The translations under genes and the position numbers were made by a program. Below the pieces are notes generated by a model, which searched no databases, was not told the DNA's origin, and worked only from the letters and a program-made list of their open reading frames with translations. Of a DNA stretch of 64,000 nucleotides, positions 16,835 to 26,232 are shown piece by piece (within the stretch, counting starts at the first letter, position 1; each line of letters opens with the position of its first letter). Origin of the DNA: a bacterium D16-56 (GTDB lineage Bacteria > Bacillota > Clostridia > Lachnospirales > Lachnospiraceae); the NCBI GenBank assembly GCA_003611875.1, contig RAYY01000027.1:1-64000 (forward strand), given 5' to 3'.

Positions 16835-17863
16835 ATGGAAAAAAAGAAAAATTTTGATCTTCTGACCTTTGGGCAGGTGCTGCTGCGCCTGTCGCCGCCT
16901 AATAATGAGCGGCTTATGAGAGGGGATACCTTTGTAAAGCAGGTAGGCGGCGCGGAGCTGAATGTAGCGGTAGGGGTGGCGCTCCTAGGGTTACATACGG
17001 GCATCATTTCTCGTCTGCCGTCCCATGATATTGGGGCATTTATGAAGGGGAAGATTCGTTCTTATGGAGTCAGCGATGATTATTTTATCTATGACAATTC
17101 TCCAGGAGCTCGTGTGGGGATTTATTATTACGAGAACGGTGCGTACCCGAGAAAACCCAAGGTTATTTATGACCGGTCAGGAAGTTCCTTTTATTCTTTA
17201 AAGATTGAGGATGTTCCGGAAGAAGCATACCGTTCTACGCGATGCTTCCATACCAGCGGCATTACCTTGGCCTTAAGTCCTCAGCTTCGGGAGACGGCGG
17301 TTGAGATGATCAAACGGTTTAAGGAGGCAGGGGCTTTGGTATCCTTTGATGTAAATTTCAGGGGGAATCTGTGGACCGGGGCAGAGGCAAAGGAATGTAT
17401 CGAAAAAATTCTGCCTTATGTGGATATTTTCTTTTGCTCAGAGGATACAGCTCGTCTGACATTTTTAAAGACCGGTACAGCCAAGGAAATGATGAAGAGT
17501 TTTACAGAGGATTATCCCATTTCCATCGTGGCATCTACCCAAAGAGTCGTACACAGTCCCAAACGCCATACGTTTGGTTCTGTGGTTTATGATGCTAAAA
17601 AAGATACTTATCATGAGGAGGAGCCATATCGGGATATTGATGTGGTGGACCGGATCGGAAGCGGCGATGCTTATATTTCAGGGGCGCTTTACGGGCTTTT
17701 GTCCAGTGACTTTGACTGTGAGAGGGCCATGCAGTATGGAAATGCTACCAGCGCGGTGAAGAATACGATTCCGGGAGATTTTCCGTCATCTGACTTAGAG
17801 GAAATTAATACTATCATTAAAGCCCACAATCATAAGGGTCCTCAGCTTGAGATGGCACGATAG
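16835..17863 (+). CDS. Second PfkB sugar kinase, KdgK-like paralogue
   Basis: 342 residues, colinear with the preceding kinase: FGQVLLRLSPPNNERLMRGDTF...VGGAELNVAVGVALLG, then VSFDVNFRGNLW and the PfkB signature DRIGSGDAYISGAL, with the catalytic Asp kept. It has its own AAAGGAGAGG ribosome site and lies after a terminator, so it is probably separately expressed. The sugar may be KDG or a related keto-sugar; divergence from its neighbour (GSGDAY in place of GGGDSF, GGAELN in place of GGGEAN) suggests a different substrate or role. Confidence 0.85.
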   Translation: MEKKKNFDLLTFGQVLLRLSPPNNERLMRGDTFVKQVGGAELNVAVGVALLGLHTGIISRLPSHDIGAFMKGKIRSYGVSDDYFIYDNSPGARVGIYYYENGAYPRKPKVIYDRSGSSFYSLKIEDVPEEAYRSTRCFHTSGITLALSPQLRETAVEMIKRFKEAGALVSFDVNFRGNLWTGAEAKECIEKILPYVDIFFCSEDTARLTFLKTGTAKEMMKSFTEDYPISIVASTQRVVHSPKRHTFGSVVYDAKKDTYHEEEPYRDIDVVDRIGSGDAYISGALYGLLSSDFDCERAMQYGNATSAVKNTIPGDFPSSDLEEINTIIKAHNHKGPQLEMAR

Positions 17864-17985
17864 GGAAAGAATATCGTGATAGGGAAAAGATATCATGATA
17901 GAGAGAAGACGGCATGACAGATGAAGAATGACACGATTAAAAAAAGACGGTATGACAGAGAAAAATAGCATGACAGACAAAAAGC
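17860..17985 (+). repeat. Degenerate tandem repeat downstream of the second kinase
   Basis: Purine-rich units of about 20-27 bases built on a core like ATGATAGRGAARA or ATGACAGAGAAAA occur at least six times, each with CATGAYAG or CGTGATAG. They begin at the stop codon and fade out before the next gene. They have no coding or terminator structure that I can see. Confidence 0.55.
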
Positions 17986-18095
17986 AGTACACGGTAATCT
18001 GCGGCTTGTCAGCCTGTCGGTAAACGGCAGCGCTTGCCGGGAAGGGGCAGGCCGTAGGTTCGACGATAAAAATTCAAGGGGGATTTACAAAAAAT

Positions 18096-19346
18096 ATGGC
18101 ACAGGTTATGGGAAATGTAATTGTAGGACAGTCAGGAGGACCAACGGCAGTAATCAATTCCAGTCTTGCAGGGGTGTACAAGACTGCCAGAGATCGGGGA
18201 GCCAAAAAGGTGTTTGGTATGCTTCACGGAGTTCAGGGGCTTTTAGAGGAGCGGGTGGTGGATCTGTCTCAGCATATCCGCAGTGATCTTGACATTGACC
18301 TTTTAAAAAGGACTCCGTCTTCTTTCTTGGGTTCCTGCCGTTTTAAGCTGCCGGAGATCAAGGATGACCAGGCGGTTTATGACAAAATATTTGCGATTTT
18401 GGATAAGCTGGAAATCGAATATTTTTTCTATATCGGCGGCAATGATTCTATGGATACCATTAAAAAGCTGTCAGATTATGCGATCTTGAACGGCAGCAGG
18501 ATCCGGTTTATGGGAGTTCCTAAGACCATTGATAATGATCTGGCTGTGACGGACCATACTCCTGGCTTTGGAAGTGCGGCCAAGTATATTGCATCCATCA
18601 CAAAGGAAGTGATTCGGGACGGATTGGTGTACGATCAGCAGAATGTGACCTTAGTGGAGATCATGGGGCGCAATGCAGGATGGCTGACGGGGGCGGCTGC
18701 CCTGGCAAAGGGAGAGGATTGTGAGGGTCCGGATATGTTGTTTTTGCCGGAGCTGACGTTTGATGTGGACCGGTTTATGAAAAAGGTGGAGGAGATTCAC
18801 AAGGTGAAAAAGTCTGTAGTCATTGCGATTTCGGAGGGAGTCAAGGTGGCAGATGGACGTTATGTCTGTGAATTGACAGATAATATTGATTATGTGGATG
18901 CCTTTGGCCATCGTCAGCTTACAGGTACAGCCAGATATCTGGCAGAAAAGATTTCCAAAGAAGTAGGGTGCAAGACCAGGGCCATTGAGTTTAATTCCCT
19001 CCAAAGATGTGCTTCTCATATTGTAGGGCGGGTGGACATTACGGAAGCCTATCAGGTAGGAGGCGCGGCGGTGAAGGCCGCATTTGAGGGCGAGACCGGC
19101 AGGATGATTATATTGAAACGGGTTTCCGATGATCCTTATCTGTGTGTTACGGATATTTATGATGTACATAAGATTGCCAATGTAGAGAAAAAGGTTCCAA
19201 GAGAGTGGATCAATGAGGACGGCAGCTATGTGACGCAAGAGTTCATTAATTATGTACGGCCTTTGATCCAGGCAGAATTGACTCCTATGATGGTGGATGG
19301 TCTTCCCAGACATCTGCGTCTGGAGGATGTAAGCTACGGGAAATAA
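18096..19346 (+). CDS. pfp: 6-phosphofructokinase, probably PPi-dependent
   Basis: 416 residues. It phosphorylates fructose-6-phosphate at the entry to lower glycolysis. GQSGGPTAVINSS opens the nucleotide/PPi site. The GGNDS motif (Asp where ATP enzymes have Gly in GGDGS) and Lys in PKTIDNDL are the published markers of pyrophosphate-using enzymes, so PPi is the likely donor. The active-site loop TPGFGSAAKY and the late RGxxQR-like region are present. Placement behind the hexuronate genes suggests central-carbon grouping; a strong terminator follows. Confidence 0.9.
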   Translation: MAQVMGNVIVGQSGGPTAVINSSLAGVYKTARDRGAKKVFGMLHGVQGLLEERVVDLSQHIRSDLDIDLLKRTPSSFLGSCRFKLPEIKDDQAVYDKIFAILDKLEIEYFFYIGGNDSMDTIKKLSDYAILNGSRIRFMGVPKTIDNDLAVTDHTPGFGSAAKYIASITKEVIRDGLVYDQQNVTLVEIMGRNAGWLTGAAALAKGEDCEGPDMLFLPELTFDVDRFMKKVEEIHKVKKSVVIAISEGVKVADGRYVCELTDNIDYVDAFGHRQLTGTARYLAEKISKEVGCKTRAIEFNSLQRCASHIVGRVDITEAYQVGGAAVKAAFEGETGRMIILKRVSDDPYLCVTDIYDVHKIANVEKKVPREWINEDGSYVTQEFINYVRPLIQAELTPMMVDGLPRHLRLEDVSYGK

Positions 19347-19364
19347 GGCCTCCCATTGTCCGGA

Positions 19365-19421
19365 CAGCAAAAAGGGGCTGCCGCAAAACAGTGTGCTGTT
19401 TTGCGGCAGCCCTTTTTGCTG
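19365..19421. terminator. Strong bidirectional terminator between pfp and the SdpI gene
   Basis: CAGCAAAAAGGGGCTGCCGC with AAACAG pairs across a 4-base loop with its complement, giving an almost perfect stem of more than 25 bp with A and T runs at the ends. The flanking genes converge here. Confidence 0.92.
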
Positions 19422-19461
19422 TTATATTTTCTGGGGCTTTGAGGTAAAGGGACTGAGAGGG

Positions 19462-20106
19462 TCAGGAGGATTCGTTGCGCCACCAGAGCCAGGAGGCCAA
19501 AGAGATAATAAGTGTAGAGCCGATTACCAAAACCATCAGCATTATTCCCGTGAACTGGTCGGAGAACAGCAGAGCAGACAGCATGGTCAGGATTCCGCAG
19601 CCGGCATACAGCTTTCCGCCAAGACGATGGGTCTTTCTCCAGACCTGATCGCTGCTTAAGGTCCATGGGTTCTTGATGCCCATGTAAAAATTGCTCTGGA
19701 TTTTAGGCATATAATTTCCGATTAACAAAAACATGACGGAAAGCATAAAAAAGATGATTCTGGCAGTATGGATCTGTCCGGGGAAAAAGCTTTCCCTAAG
19801 GATGATTCCCGTGAAGACGGTCAGAAAGAGCTGCATTCCTACACAAAAGCCATCGTAAAAACGGCTGAATTTCTGATAGTTCTTTTGCCTGGGATCTAAG
19901 TGGGGCATTACATCAAATAGCACGGCAAATAAAGGAAGCATCCCGGCAATGACCCAGATGGTATTTCGGGAGCTATAGTGAGTGATTCCGTTAAAGCCCC
20001 AGTTGGTAGGAATCTGTTCCGGCAGGCTGGGATAAAGCAGCATTACCGTAAGCAGGACTGCCGCTGCAATAACATAGTTGAGAATCCGAAGTTTTTTATT
20101 TTTCAT
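19462..20106 (-). CDS. SdpI-family membrane protein
   Basis: 214 residues with about six hydrophobic segments. The N-terminal YPSLPEQIPTNWGFNG is the DUF1648 mark found at the start of SdpI proteins. In Bacillus, SdpI gives immunity to the SdpC toxin and controls its own repressor SdpR by holding it at the membrane. Here the gene overlaps the end of an ArsR/SdpR-type repressor by 11 bases on the same strand, the same pairing. No sdpABC toxin genes are nearby, so the role may be stress or toxin sensing. Confidence 0.85.
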   Translation of the reverse strand: MKNKKLRILNYVIAAAVLLTVMLLYPSLPEQIPTNWGFNGITHYSSRNTIWVIAGMLPLFAVLFDVMPHLDPRQKNYQKFSRFYDGFCVGMQLFLTVFTGIILRESFFPGQIHTARIIFFMLSVMFLLIGNYMPKIQSNFYMGIKNPWTLSSDQVWRKTHRLGGKLYAGCGILTMLSALLFSDQFTGIMLMVLVIGSTLIISLASWLWWRNESS

Positions 20107-20434
20107 TTGCTGTTTCTCCTTTTCTGTTCTTTTTTTTTGAATTTTCCGGTATTTCCGAAGGCCAGTCTTCTCTCAGTGACAGGATCCAATTCAGCACATC
20201 ATCCAGAACAGAGCTGTTTAAGTAATAGTAGATATACTTCCCCTTTTTTTCGTCGTCAATTACTCCGGCGTGTTTTAAGATGGAGAGATGATGGGAAATG
20301 CTGGCTCCGGTTATGTTAAAATGGTTCACAATCTCCCCGGCAGTCAGCGGACGTCCTCCTTTAAGAAGCTCTAAGATCTCCCGGCGGGTAGGATCAGACA
20401 AGGCTTTGAAGGTTTCGGCAAATCCCATAGACAC
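20096..20434 (-). CDS. ArsR/SdpR-family autorepressor
   Basis: 112 residues. A single winged helix (FAETFKALSDPTRREILELLKGGRPLTAGEIVNHFNITGASISHHLSILKHAGVI) is followed by a short Lys-rich tail. No metal-binding Cys pair is visible, which fits SdpR rather than metal-sensing ArsR proteins. The start follows AGGAGGTGTCT. It is first in a two-gene operon with the SdpI-like protein and overlaps it, so expression is probably coupled and self-repressed. Confidence 0.88.
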   Translation of the reverse strand: MSMGFAETFKALSDPTRREILELLKGGRPLTAGEIVNHFNITGASISHHLSILKHAGVIDDEKKGKYIYYYLNSSVLDDVLNWILSLREDWPSEIPENSKKKNRKGETANEK

Positions 20435-20601
20435 CTCCTAAGAATAATTTGATATTTAGTAAAATATCTAAATAAAGAGTAGCATAGATGGAAAGGAAAA
20501 TCAACAGGAAAATTTTTGGAGTGTGGTATATTCTGTGAATCATAGCTTTTACTCTTGCCGGAGCAGATATAATTTGATAAAATTTTTGCAAGATGAGGTT
20601 T

Positions 20602-20620
20602 GGAAACTAAAAAGTTTTCC
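20602..20620. promoter_or_regulatory. Inverted repeat upstream of the ECF sigma gene
   Basis: GGAAACT and AGTTTTCC form a dyad with a 4-base centre, about 65 bases before the sigma gene. The left half resembles the GGAAAC -35 element of many ECF promoters, so self-regulation is possible, but no convincing -10 could be fixed. Confidence 0.3.
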
Positions 20621-20683
20621 ATTTTACCATAAATTATCCGTTCTCGGCCGTATTGTTAATACAAGGCCAAGGGCAGAGAGGAC

Positions 20684-21214
20684 ATGATTATGAATGACCA
20701 GCAGTTTGAGAGAAATATTGGCCGAATCTGCAAAAACGACAAAGAAGGGCTTCGGGAGATTTATGAGGATTATTGTCCGTTGATTTATTCGGTCGCTTGG
20801 GAGATTCTGGGAAACCGGGAGGATTCAGAGGATGTTACCTCGGATTTCTTTATCCGGCTGTGGGACATTGCAGATACATATCGGACTGGAAAGGGACATC
20901 GGGCTTGGCTGATCACCATTGCCCGCAACCTGGCCATAGATTATCTGCGGAAACGAAAGAGGGAGAGCCTTACTGCAGAGATTCCGGATTATCTGCAGGC
21001 AGGGGAAAGCTCCTGTGAAGAAAGAATGTGCCAGAAGCTTGGCCTTGAGCAGGCGCTTATGACATTAAAAGAGGAGGAAAGGCAGATTGTCAATCTGAAG
21101 ATCATGGGAGAGCTGACCTTTCGGGAAATTGCTTCGATTCTAAAGAAACCCCAGGGAACCGTGGCATGGTGTTACCGGACGGCGATTCGGAAACTGAAGG
21201 AGGTGCAGCTATGA
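20684..21214 (+). CDS. ECF-type RNA polymerase sigma factor
   Basis: 176 residues. Region 2 (LREIYEDYCPLIYSVAWEILGNREDSEDVTSDFFIRLWD, then WLITIARNLAIDYLRKRKRE) and region 4 (ALMTLKEEERQIVNLKIMGELTFREIASILKKPQGTVAWCYRTAIRKLKE) are clear. A second ATG six bases later has better spacing to AGAGAGG and may be the true start. The stop overlaps the next gene's start (ATGATG), typical of a sigma/anti-sigma pair. It probably responds to an envelope signal through the next protein. Confidence 0.93.
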   Translation: MIMNDQQFERNIGRICKNDKEGLREIYEDYCPLIYSVAWEILGNREDSEDVTSDFFIRLWDIADTYRTGKGHRAWLITIARNLAIDYLRKRKRESLTAEIPDYLQAGESSCEERMCQKLGLEQALMTLKEEERQIVNLKIMGELTFREIASILKKPQGTVAWCYRTAIRKLKEVQL

Positions 21215-22248
21215 TGGACGAAAAACGACTGGAACAGGAATATCGGGAAATGAAGCGGCAGGCTGCGCCGGATCTCTGGAGCCGGATTGAGGAAGGATTA
21301 AAGGTGCACCCGGAACGTCAGATGACAATAAAAAGACAGTCAGATGAGCTGCCGGAAGAAACCTTCAATACGGCAAAAAGAAACCGAAGCAGATTCTGCG
21401 GTATGGCTGCTGCTGCGGCAGCCATGCTGGCGCTGATGGTTGTATTTCCAAGAATGTCTGGCGAAAAGACCTCAGAATCAGAAGGTGCAGCCTGGGATCG
21501 TGCACAGGAGAGTGCAAAAGAAGAAACAGAGATGCTTTTGGAGAAAGAGGCAGAACCAGGCGCAGGTATGCTTTTCGGGACAACGGGAAAGGAAGATGCC
21601 GCAGATGCCGGGGGAGAAGCACAGAGAGCCATGGGGGCTTCTCTGAGCAGCAGGGAAGTCCAGCTTCCGGATGGCGTGGTGGATTATGGACAGCTTAGTC
21701 TGGCAGCTTATCAGCCAGTAGCAGTTCCGGAAAATGCCGTGACCATACCAGAGGATACACAGTATTTTTCAGAGGCGGTTTTAAGAGATGCCCAGCTTTT
21801 GTGCGGCGGTACGGTGAAGAGTGTGTCTTTTGAGGAGGACGCATCCGGAAAAGCGGTGAAGGTGGTGTATGAACTGATTCTGGATCAGGTGTATTATGCA
21901 GAGGATTATATTACAGGCGTGGATCGGATTTTTGTAAAAAGCCCGATTATCAAGACAGACGGAGATGAGATGTATATCCTGTATCAGCTTCAGCCGGAAG
22001 GGACCTATTTGCTGCCACTGTGTAAAAATGACGGAGAATGGGAGCTGCTGTATCCTTTTGCGCCTCAGATTCAGGTGACAGGAGATGGGGCATATTTGTT
22101 CCATTCCGGTTATTCCAGTCTGGTGAATGATTCTACTTCCGTGGTGATTGGCAGTCAGGAGGGAAGAAATGACTATTATTATGACCGGATGGTATTAAGA
22201 AAGGATGCAGAGTTTCTTTCCGAGCTTCTTGCTCTGGTGGATCATTAA
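21211..22248 (+). CDS. Membrane-anchored probable anti-sigma protein
   Basis: 345 residues. A cytoplasmic N-terminus (MMDEKRLEQEYREMKRQAAPDLWSRIEEGLK) is followed by one hydrophobic segment (about residues 65-82), a low-complexity Glu/Ala stretch and an outer domain without a family I recognise. Size, topology and the start overlapping the sigma stop point to an anti-sigma factor. GGAGGTGCAGCT precedes the ATG; the longer upstream reading lies inside the sigma gene. The DLWSRIEEGL stretch is common in Firmicute anti-sigma N-termini. No zinc anti-sigma motif (HxxxCxxC) is seen. Confidence 0.72.
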   Translation: MMDEKRLEQEYREMKRQAAPDLWSRIEEGLKVHPERQMTIKRQSDELPEETFNTAKRNRSRFCGMAAAAAAMLALMVVFPRMSGEKTSESEGAAWDRAQESAKEETEMLLEKEAEPGAGMLFGTTGKEDAADAGGEAQRAMGASLSSREVQLPDGVVDYGQLSLAAYQPVAVPENAVTIPEDTQYFSEAVLRDAQLLCGGTVKSVSFEEDASGKAVKVVYELILDQVYYAEDYITGVDRIFVKSPIIKTDGDEMYILYQLQPEGTYLLPLCKNDGEWELLYPFAPQIQVTGDGAYLFHSGYSSLVNDSTSVVIGSQEGRNDYYYDRMVLRKDAEFLSELLALVDH

Positions 22249-22279
22249 AATCCGAAGTATGAACAGTGTGGAGGAAATT

Positions 22280-24025
22280 ATGAAGAAAAATTATAAGAAA
22301 ATAGGTTGGATATGGAAAGGTATCAGTATTTTGACAGCTATGTCCATGGTTGGCGGATGTGGAGCTGGGGGAGGGGCTTCCTCCGGGGCGGCAGGTACCA
22401 CTGCCGCAGCCGCCTCAGAGGCTGCAATGGAAGCAGGATCCTATTATGAAGGGACAGTGCAGGAAACCATGGCTGAAAACTGGGAGGGAGAGGCAAAAGA
22501 TGCTCCGGCAGCCGAGGAAGCTTGGGATGACAGTGCAGACGGAGAAATGACAAATGAGATGAAAAGCGAAGCAGCAGTCTCGGCAGCCCGTGAAAACGGA
22601 GGAATGGCTGGAAAATACCAGAAAGCATATGGAGCGGAGGATGGTAATACAGAAGAATACAGCTATATTGAGGAGAACGGCTACAGGAATGTGGCAGACA
22701 GTCCTCTTTCTACATTTTCTGTAGACGTGGATACTGCTTCTTATGGAAACGTCCGTCGGATGATTCGTTCCGGAAGCAGTATTCCAGCAGATGCAGTGCG
22801 GATTGAGGAATTGATCAATTATTTTGATTATGATTATCCGGAGCCCGGGGGAGATGAGCCGTTTTCTGTGACAACAGAATATTCGGATTGTCCTTGGAAT
22901 GAGGAGCATCGTCTTTTGATGATCGGACTGCAGGCAAAGGAAATTGATTTTGAAAACCGTCCGGCATCCAACCTTGTATTTTTGCTGGATGTGTCTGGTT
23001 CCATGTATTCCGATGACAAGCTGCCACTGGTGCAGAAGGCTTTCATTATGCTGGCAGAGAATCTGGACAAAAAGGATCGGGTATCGATTGTCACTTATGC
23101 AGGCTATGAGTCGGTAGTCCTAGACGGTGTGCCGGGAAATCAGACGGCAAAGATTGCGGCAGCCCTGGAGGACTTGGAAGCAGGAGGTTCTACGGCAGGG
23201 GCTGCAGGGATTCAGAAGGCATATGAGCTGGCAGAGAAGAATTTTATTCCTGGTGGCAATAATCGGGTGATTCTTGCCACAGACGGAGACCTGAATGTGG
23301 GGATCAGCAGTGAGAGCGGCCTGACTCGTCTGATTCAGGAGAAGAAAAAAAGCGGGGTCCATCTGTCCGTTTTAGGGGTAGGCACCGGCAATATTAAGGA
23401 TAATAAGATGGAGGCTTTGGCAGACAACGGAGACGGCAATTACAGCTATCTGGATAGTCTTTATGAGGCCAAAAAGGTGCTGGTGGACGAGATGGGAGGA
23501 ACACTGATCACAGTGGCAAAGGATGTGAAGATCCAGGTAGAGTTTAACCCGGAATATGTGGCTGGCTATCGGCTGGTGGGATATGAAAATCGTGTTCTGA
23601 GAAATGAGGATTTCAGCAATGATAAGGTAGATGCCGGGGAGATCGGATCCGGCCATACGGTCACAGCTTTGTACGAGATTATTCCCGGAGGGGCTGGGGG
23701 GCAGAATCTGAAGTATCAAAAGGAAGCAAAGCCAGTAGGAAGTACGGAGCTTTTGACCGTAAGTCTGCGCTATAAGGCTCCTAACGGAGACAAGAGCCGA
23801 CTGATCGAATATCCGGTGGAGTCTGAAAGCTACCGGCAGGATATGTCAGAGAATATGATGTTTGCCTCAGCAGTGGCAGAGTTTGGCATGGTGCTGAGGG
23901 ACAGTGAAAATAAGGGAAGCGCTACCTTAGAAAGTGTAATGGAGTTGGCAGAGCCTTGTGTTCATGGGGATTCTGACGATTATCGGAAGGAGTTTTTAGA
24001 GCTGGTTGAGCTGGCTAAACAATGA
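22280..24025 (+). CDS. VWA-domain lipoprotein (YfbK-like)
   Basis: 581 residues. The signal peptide ends in a lipobox (VGGC), and an Ala/Glu-rich linker runs to about residue 120. Next come a VWA-associated N-terminal domain (SPLSTFSVDVDTASYGNVRRMI), a von Willebrand A domain with the metal site DVSGSM and later DGDLNVG, and a C-terminal DUF3520-like part (EFGMVLRDSENKGSATL). This matches E. coli YfbK-type proteins. Function is not established; binding or adhesion outside the cell is likely. It is the third gene after sigma and anti-sigma and is a plausible target of that system. The ATG at 22280 follows GTGGAGGAAATT. Confidence 0.87.
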   Translation: MKKNYKKIGWIWKGISILTAMSMVGGCGAGGGASSGAAGTTAAAASEAAMEAGSYYEGTVQETMAENWEGEAKDAPAAEEAWDDSADGEMTNEMKSEAAVSAARENGGMAGKYQKAYGAEDGNTEEYSYIEENGYRNVADSPLSTFSVDVDTASYGNVRRMIRSGSSIPADAVRIEELINYFDYDYPEPGGDEPFSVTTEYSDCPWNEEHRLLMIGLQAKEIDFENRPASNLVFLLDVSGSMYSDDKLPLVQKAFIMLAENLDKKDRVSIVTYAGYESVVLDGVPGNQTAKIAAALEDLEAGGSTAGAAGIQKAYELAEKNFIPGGNNRVILATDGDLNVGISSESGLTRLIQEKKKSGVHLSVLGVGTGNIKDNKMEALADNGDGNYSYLDSLYEAKKVLVDEMGGTLITVAKDVKIQVEFNPEYVAGYRLVGYENRVLRNEDFSNDKVDAGEIGSGHTVTALYEIIPGGAGGQNLKYQKEAKPVGSTELLTVSLRYKAPNGDKSRLIEYPVESESYRQDMSENMMFASAVAEFGMVLRDSENKGSATLESVMELAEPCVHGDSDDYRKEFLELVELAKQ

Positions 24026-24213
24026 TATTGTTATGGCCTGCGGTTTTTGGCAGCCGTATGAATCGCTGCACAACATTTTCATTGTAAGAAAACCAAGAAG
24101 AAGGGTGTTTGATTTTACAGGCAGGACGGGGTATATTGAGAGTGACAGAATAAGGGAGACAGAGGAATCCGGCAGTGTCGGTTCCTCTGCCAAAAAGGGA
24201 GGTAACAAGGGAG

Positions 24214-25158
24214 TTGCACCATGACACAATCAAACCCCGGAAACGGCTGTTTCGTTTGTGCTTTTTGTGTGCCAGTCCTAAGATTGATATGGCTACGAGA
24301 GAAATTCAAAATCCGATATTAAGGAAGCTGGCGGAGTATGGACTGATTACCATGAGTATTTGGATCATGGTAGTAGGCATTTATTTTTTTAAGTTCCCTA
24401 ACAATTTTGCTTTTGGTGGGGTGACGGGTTTTTCTACGGTAATAGCTAAAATGACCGGGTGGTCTGTCGGTGACTTTACATTTTTTGTCAATACTGCACT
24501 TTTAGTGGTAGGCTTTTTATTTCTTGGCACGGATGTGGGGGTTAAAACCGTTTATGCCAGTATGCTGATGTCCTTCAGCCTTTCGGCATTGGAGCGGCTG
24601 TGTCCCCTTACAAGACCCCTTACCCAGGAGCCGCTGCTTGAGCTGATTTTTGCAATTTTTTGTCCGGGCTTTGGGTCAGCCATTCTGTTTAATATCGGGG
24701 CATCCAGCGGAGGAACCGATATTGTGGCCATGGTTTTAAAGAAGCATACCAGCATGAATATCGGCAGCGCTTTGCTGCTGGTGGACCTGACATCTGTGGT
24801 CATGGCTTTTTTTGTATTCGGTCCCACAACCGGATTGTTTTCCAGTCTTGGACTGATGGCAAAGTCATTGGTCATTGATGACGTGATTGAAAATATGAAT
24901 TTATGTAAATGCTTTAATATTATCTGTGACGACCCTAAGCCTATCTGTGATTTTATTATTAACGAGCTTCATCGAAGTGCTACGACTTACAAAGCAGAGG
25001 GGGCATTTACCCATCACAACAAGACGGTGATTATGACAACCATGAAACGGGTGCAGGCTGTCAAGCTGCGGAATTATATTCGAAGGGTGGAGCCTACTGC
25101 GTTTATTCTGATTTCTAATTCCAGTGAGATTATCGGGAAAGGATTTTTGACTAATTAG
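24214..25158 (+). CDS. YitT-family membrane protein
   Basis: About 314 residues from a TTG at 24214, or 289 from the ATG at 24289 (MATREIQNPILRKLAEYG), which is the more usual family N-terminus but lacks a clear ribosome site. There are five to six membrane segments with YitT motifs (FKFPNNFAFGGVTGFSTVIAK, NIGASSGGTDIVAMVLKKHTSMNIG) and a C-terminal cytoplasmic DUF2179-like domain (GAFTHHNKTVIMTTMKRVQAVKLRNYIRRVEPTAFILI). Transport function is suspected in the family but not defined. It stands alone between the sigma operon and the ABC permease. Confidence 0.88.
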   Translation: MHHDTIKPRKRLFRLCFLCASPKIDMATREIQNPILRKLAEYGLITMSIWIMVVGIYFFKFPNNFAFGGVTGFSTVIAKMTGWSVGDFTFFVNTALLVVGFLFLGTDVGVKTVYASMLMSFSLSALERLCPLTRPLTQEPLLELIFAIFCPGFGSAILFNIGASSGGTDIVAMVLKKHTSMNIGSALLLVDLTSVVMAFFVFGPTTGLFSSLGLMAKSLVIDDVIENMNLCKCFNIICDDPKPICDFIINELHRSATTYKAEGAFTHHNKTVIMTTMKRVQAVKLRNYIRRVEPTAFILISNSSEIIGKGFLTN

Positions 25159-25299
25159 GAATTGTTTCTTAGAGCCGCAAGAAGGATAGAAGGCCGGTGC
25201 AAAGGCGGAGAGCTTCCGGCAAATGTGACAGACCCTGATTCCCCTGCATATAGTAGAGTGTACAACATAAGTATTCACTATATGAGGGGGAATCATTTT

Positions 25300-26100
25300 A
25301 TGGAGCAGGAGAGACTGACGCCATCTGCGGCCCAGCAGGAATACATGAAGAGAGAACAATTTCATAGGGGGAAGGTGGCAGTGATCCGGGTAATGCTTCT
25401 GGTGCTGCTGCTTGCAGTGTGGGAGCTCTGTGCCGAACTGGGAATGATTGATGATTTTATTTTCAGTTCTCCCTCCAGGGTGTTTTTTTGTTTTTGGGGA
25501 ATGGTACAAGATGGAAGTATTTTTGGACATATGGGGATTACTTTACTTGAGACTCTTGTAAGCTTTGCACTGGTGGTGGTATTGGGGCTTTTGGCCGCCG
25601 TAGTGCTTTGGTCCAGCCGCAGTGTCTCGGAGGTGATGGAGCCTTATCTTGTGATGCTGAACAGCCTGCCTAAATCAGCGCTGGCTCCTATGCTGATCGT
25701 CTGGCTGGGCAACCATGTACACACTATTGTGGTGGCAGCAGTCTCTGTAGCAGTGTTTGGATCTATCCTGACGCTTTATAATGGATTTGCGTCCATGGAC
25801 GAGGATAAGATCAAGCTGATACGTTCTCTGGGAGGGACGAAGATGGATGTACTGACAAAGGTGCTGCTGCCCGGCTCGGTGCCGCTGATTATCAGCAATA
25901 TGAAGGTCAATATCGGACTGTGCCTGGTGGGGGTGATCATTGGGGAGTTTCTGGCAGCGCAAAGGGGGCTGGGGTATCTGATTATTTATGGGAGTCAGGT
26001 GTTTAAGCTTGACCTGGTCATGATGAGCATCGTAATCCTTTGCATCCTGTCGGCAATGCTGTACCAAGGAATTACGTGGCTGGAGAAAAGGATGTCGTAA
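25300..26100 (+). CDS. ABC transporter permease (Ssu/Tau/Thi type)
   Basis: 266 residues with about six membrane segments and the EAA loop of the binding-protein-dependent family (YNGFASMDEDKIKLIRSLGGTKMDVLTKVLLPGSVPLI). It imports a small organic solute together with an ATPase and a binding lipoprotein. The ATG at 25300 follows GAGGGGG at good spacing; the longer upstream reading is unsupported. The likely partner ATPase (26743-27519) is on the opposite strand with mscL in between, and a matching binding protein is at 5603-6622, an unusually split arrangement. Confidence 0.9.
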   Translation: MEQERLTPSAAQQEYMKREQFHRGKVAVIRVMLLVLLLAVWELCAELGMIDDFIFSSPSRVFFCFWGMVQDGSIFGHMGITLLETLVSFALVVVLGLLAAVVLWSSRSVSEVMEPYLVMLNSLPKSALAPMLIVWLGNHVHTIVVAAVSVAVFGSILTLYNGFASMDEDKIKLIRSLGGTKMDVLTKVLLPGSVPLIISNMKVNIGLCLVGVIIGEFLAAQRGLGYLIIYGSQVFKLDLVMMSIVILCILSAMLYQGITWLEKRMS

Positions 26101-26232
26101 CGGTCGGATGGCATCGCGCAGAAGAATTTTCAGACGGATAATTGAAAGTTTGCGGATGGTGTGTTAAACTAATACTGCAAAACAAAGCAGGACAAAAGAT
26201 GATGTGGGTATTAAAATATCAGGAGGTACATT

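Noticed and set aside
25160-25299. Riboswitch before the ABC permease (TPP or other)
   Set aside because: A small GGCCGG/CCGG pairing is present, but no conserved riboswitch core could be matched.
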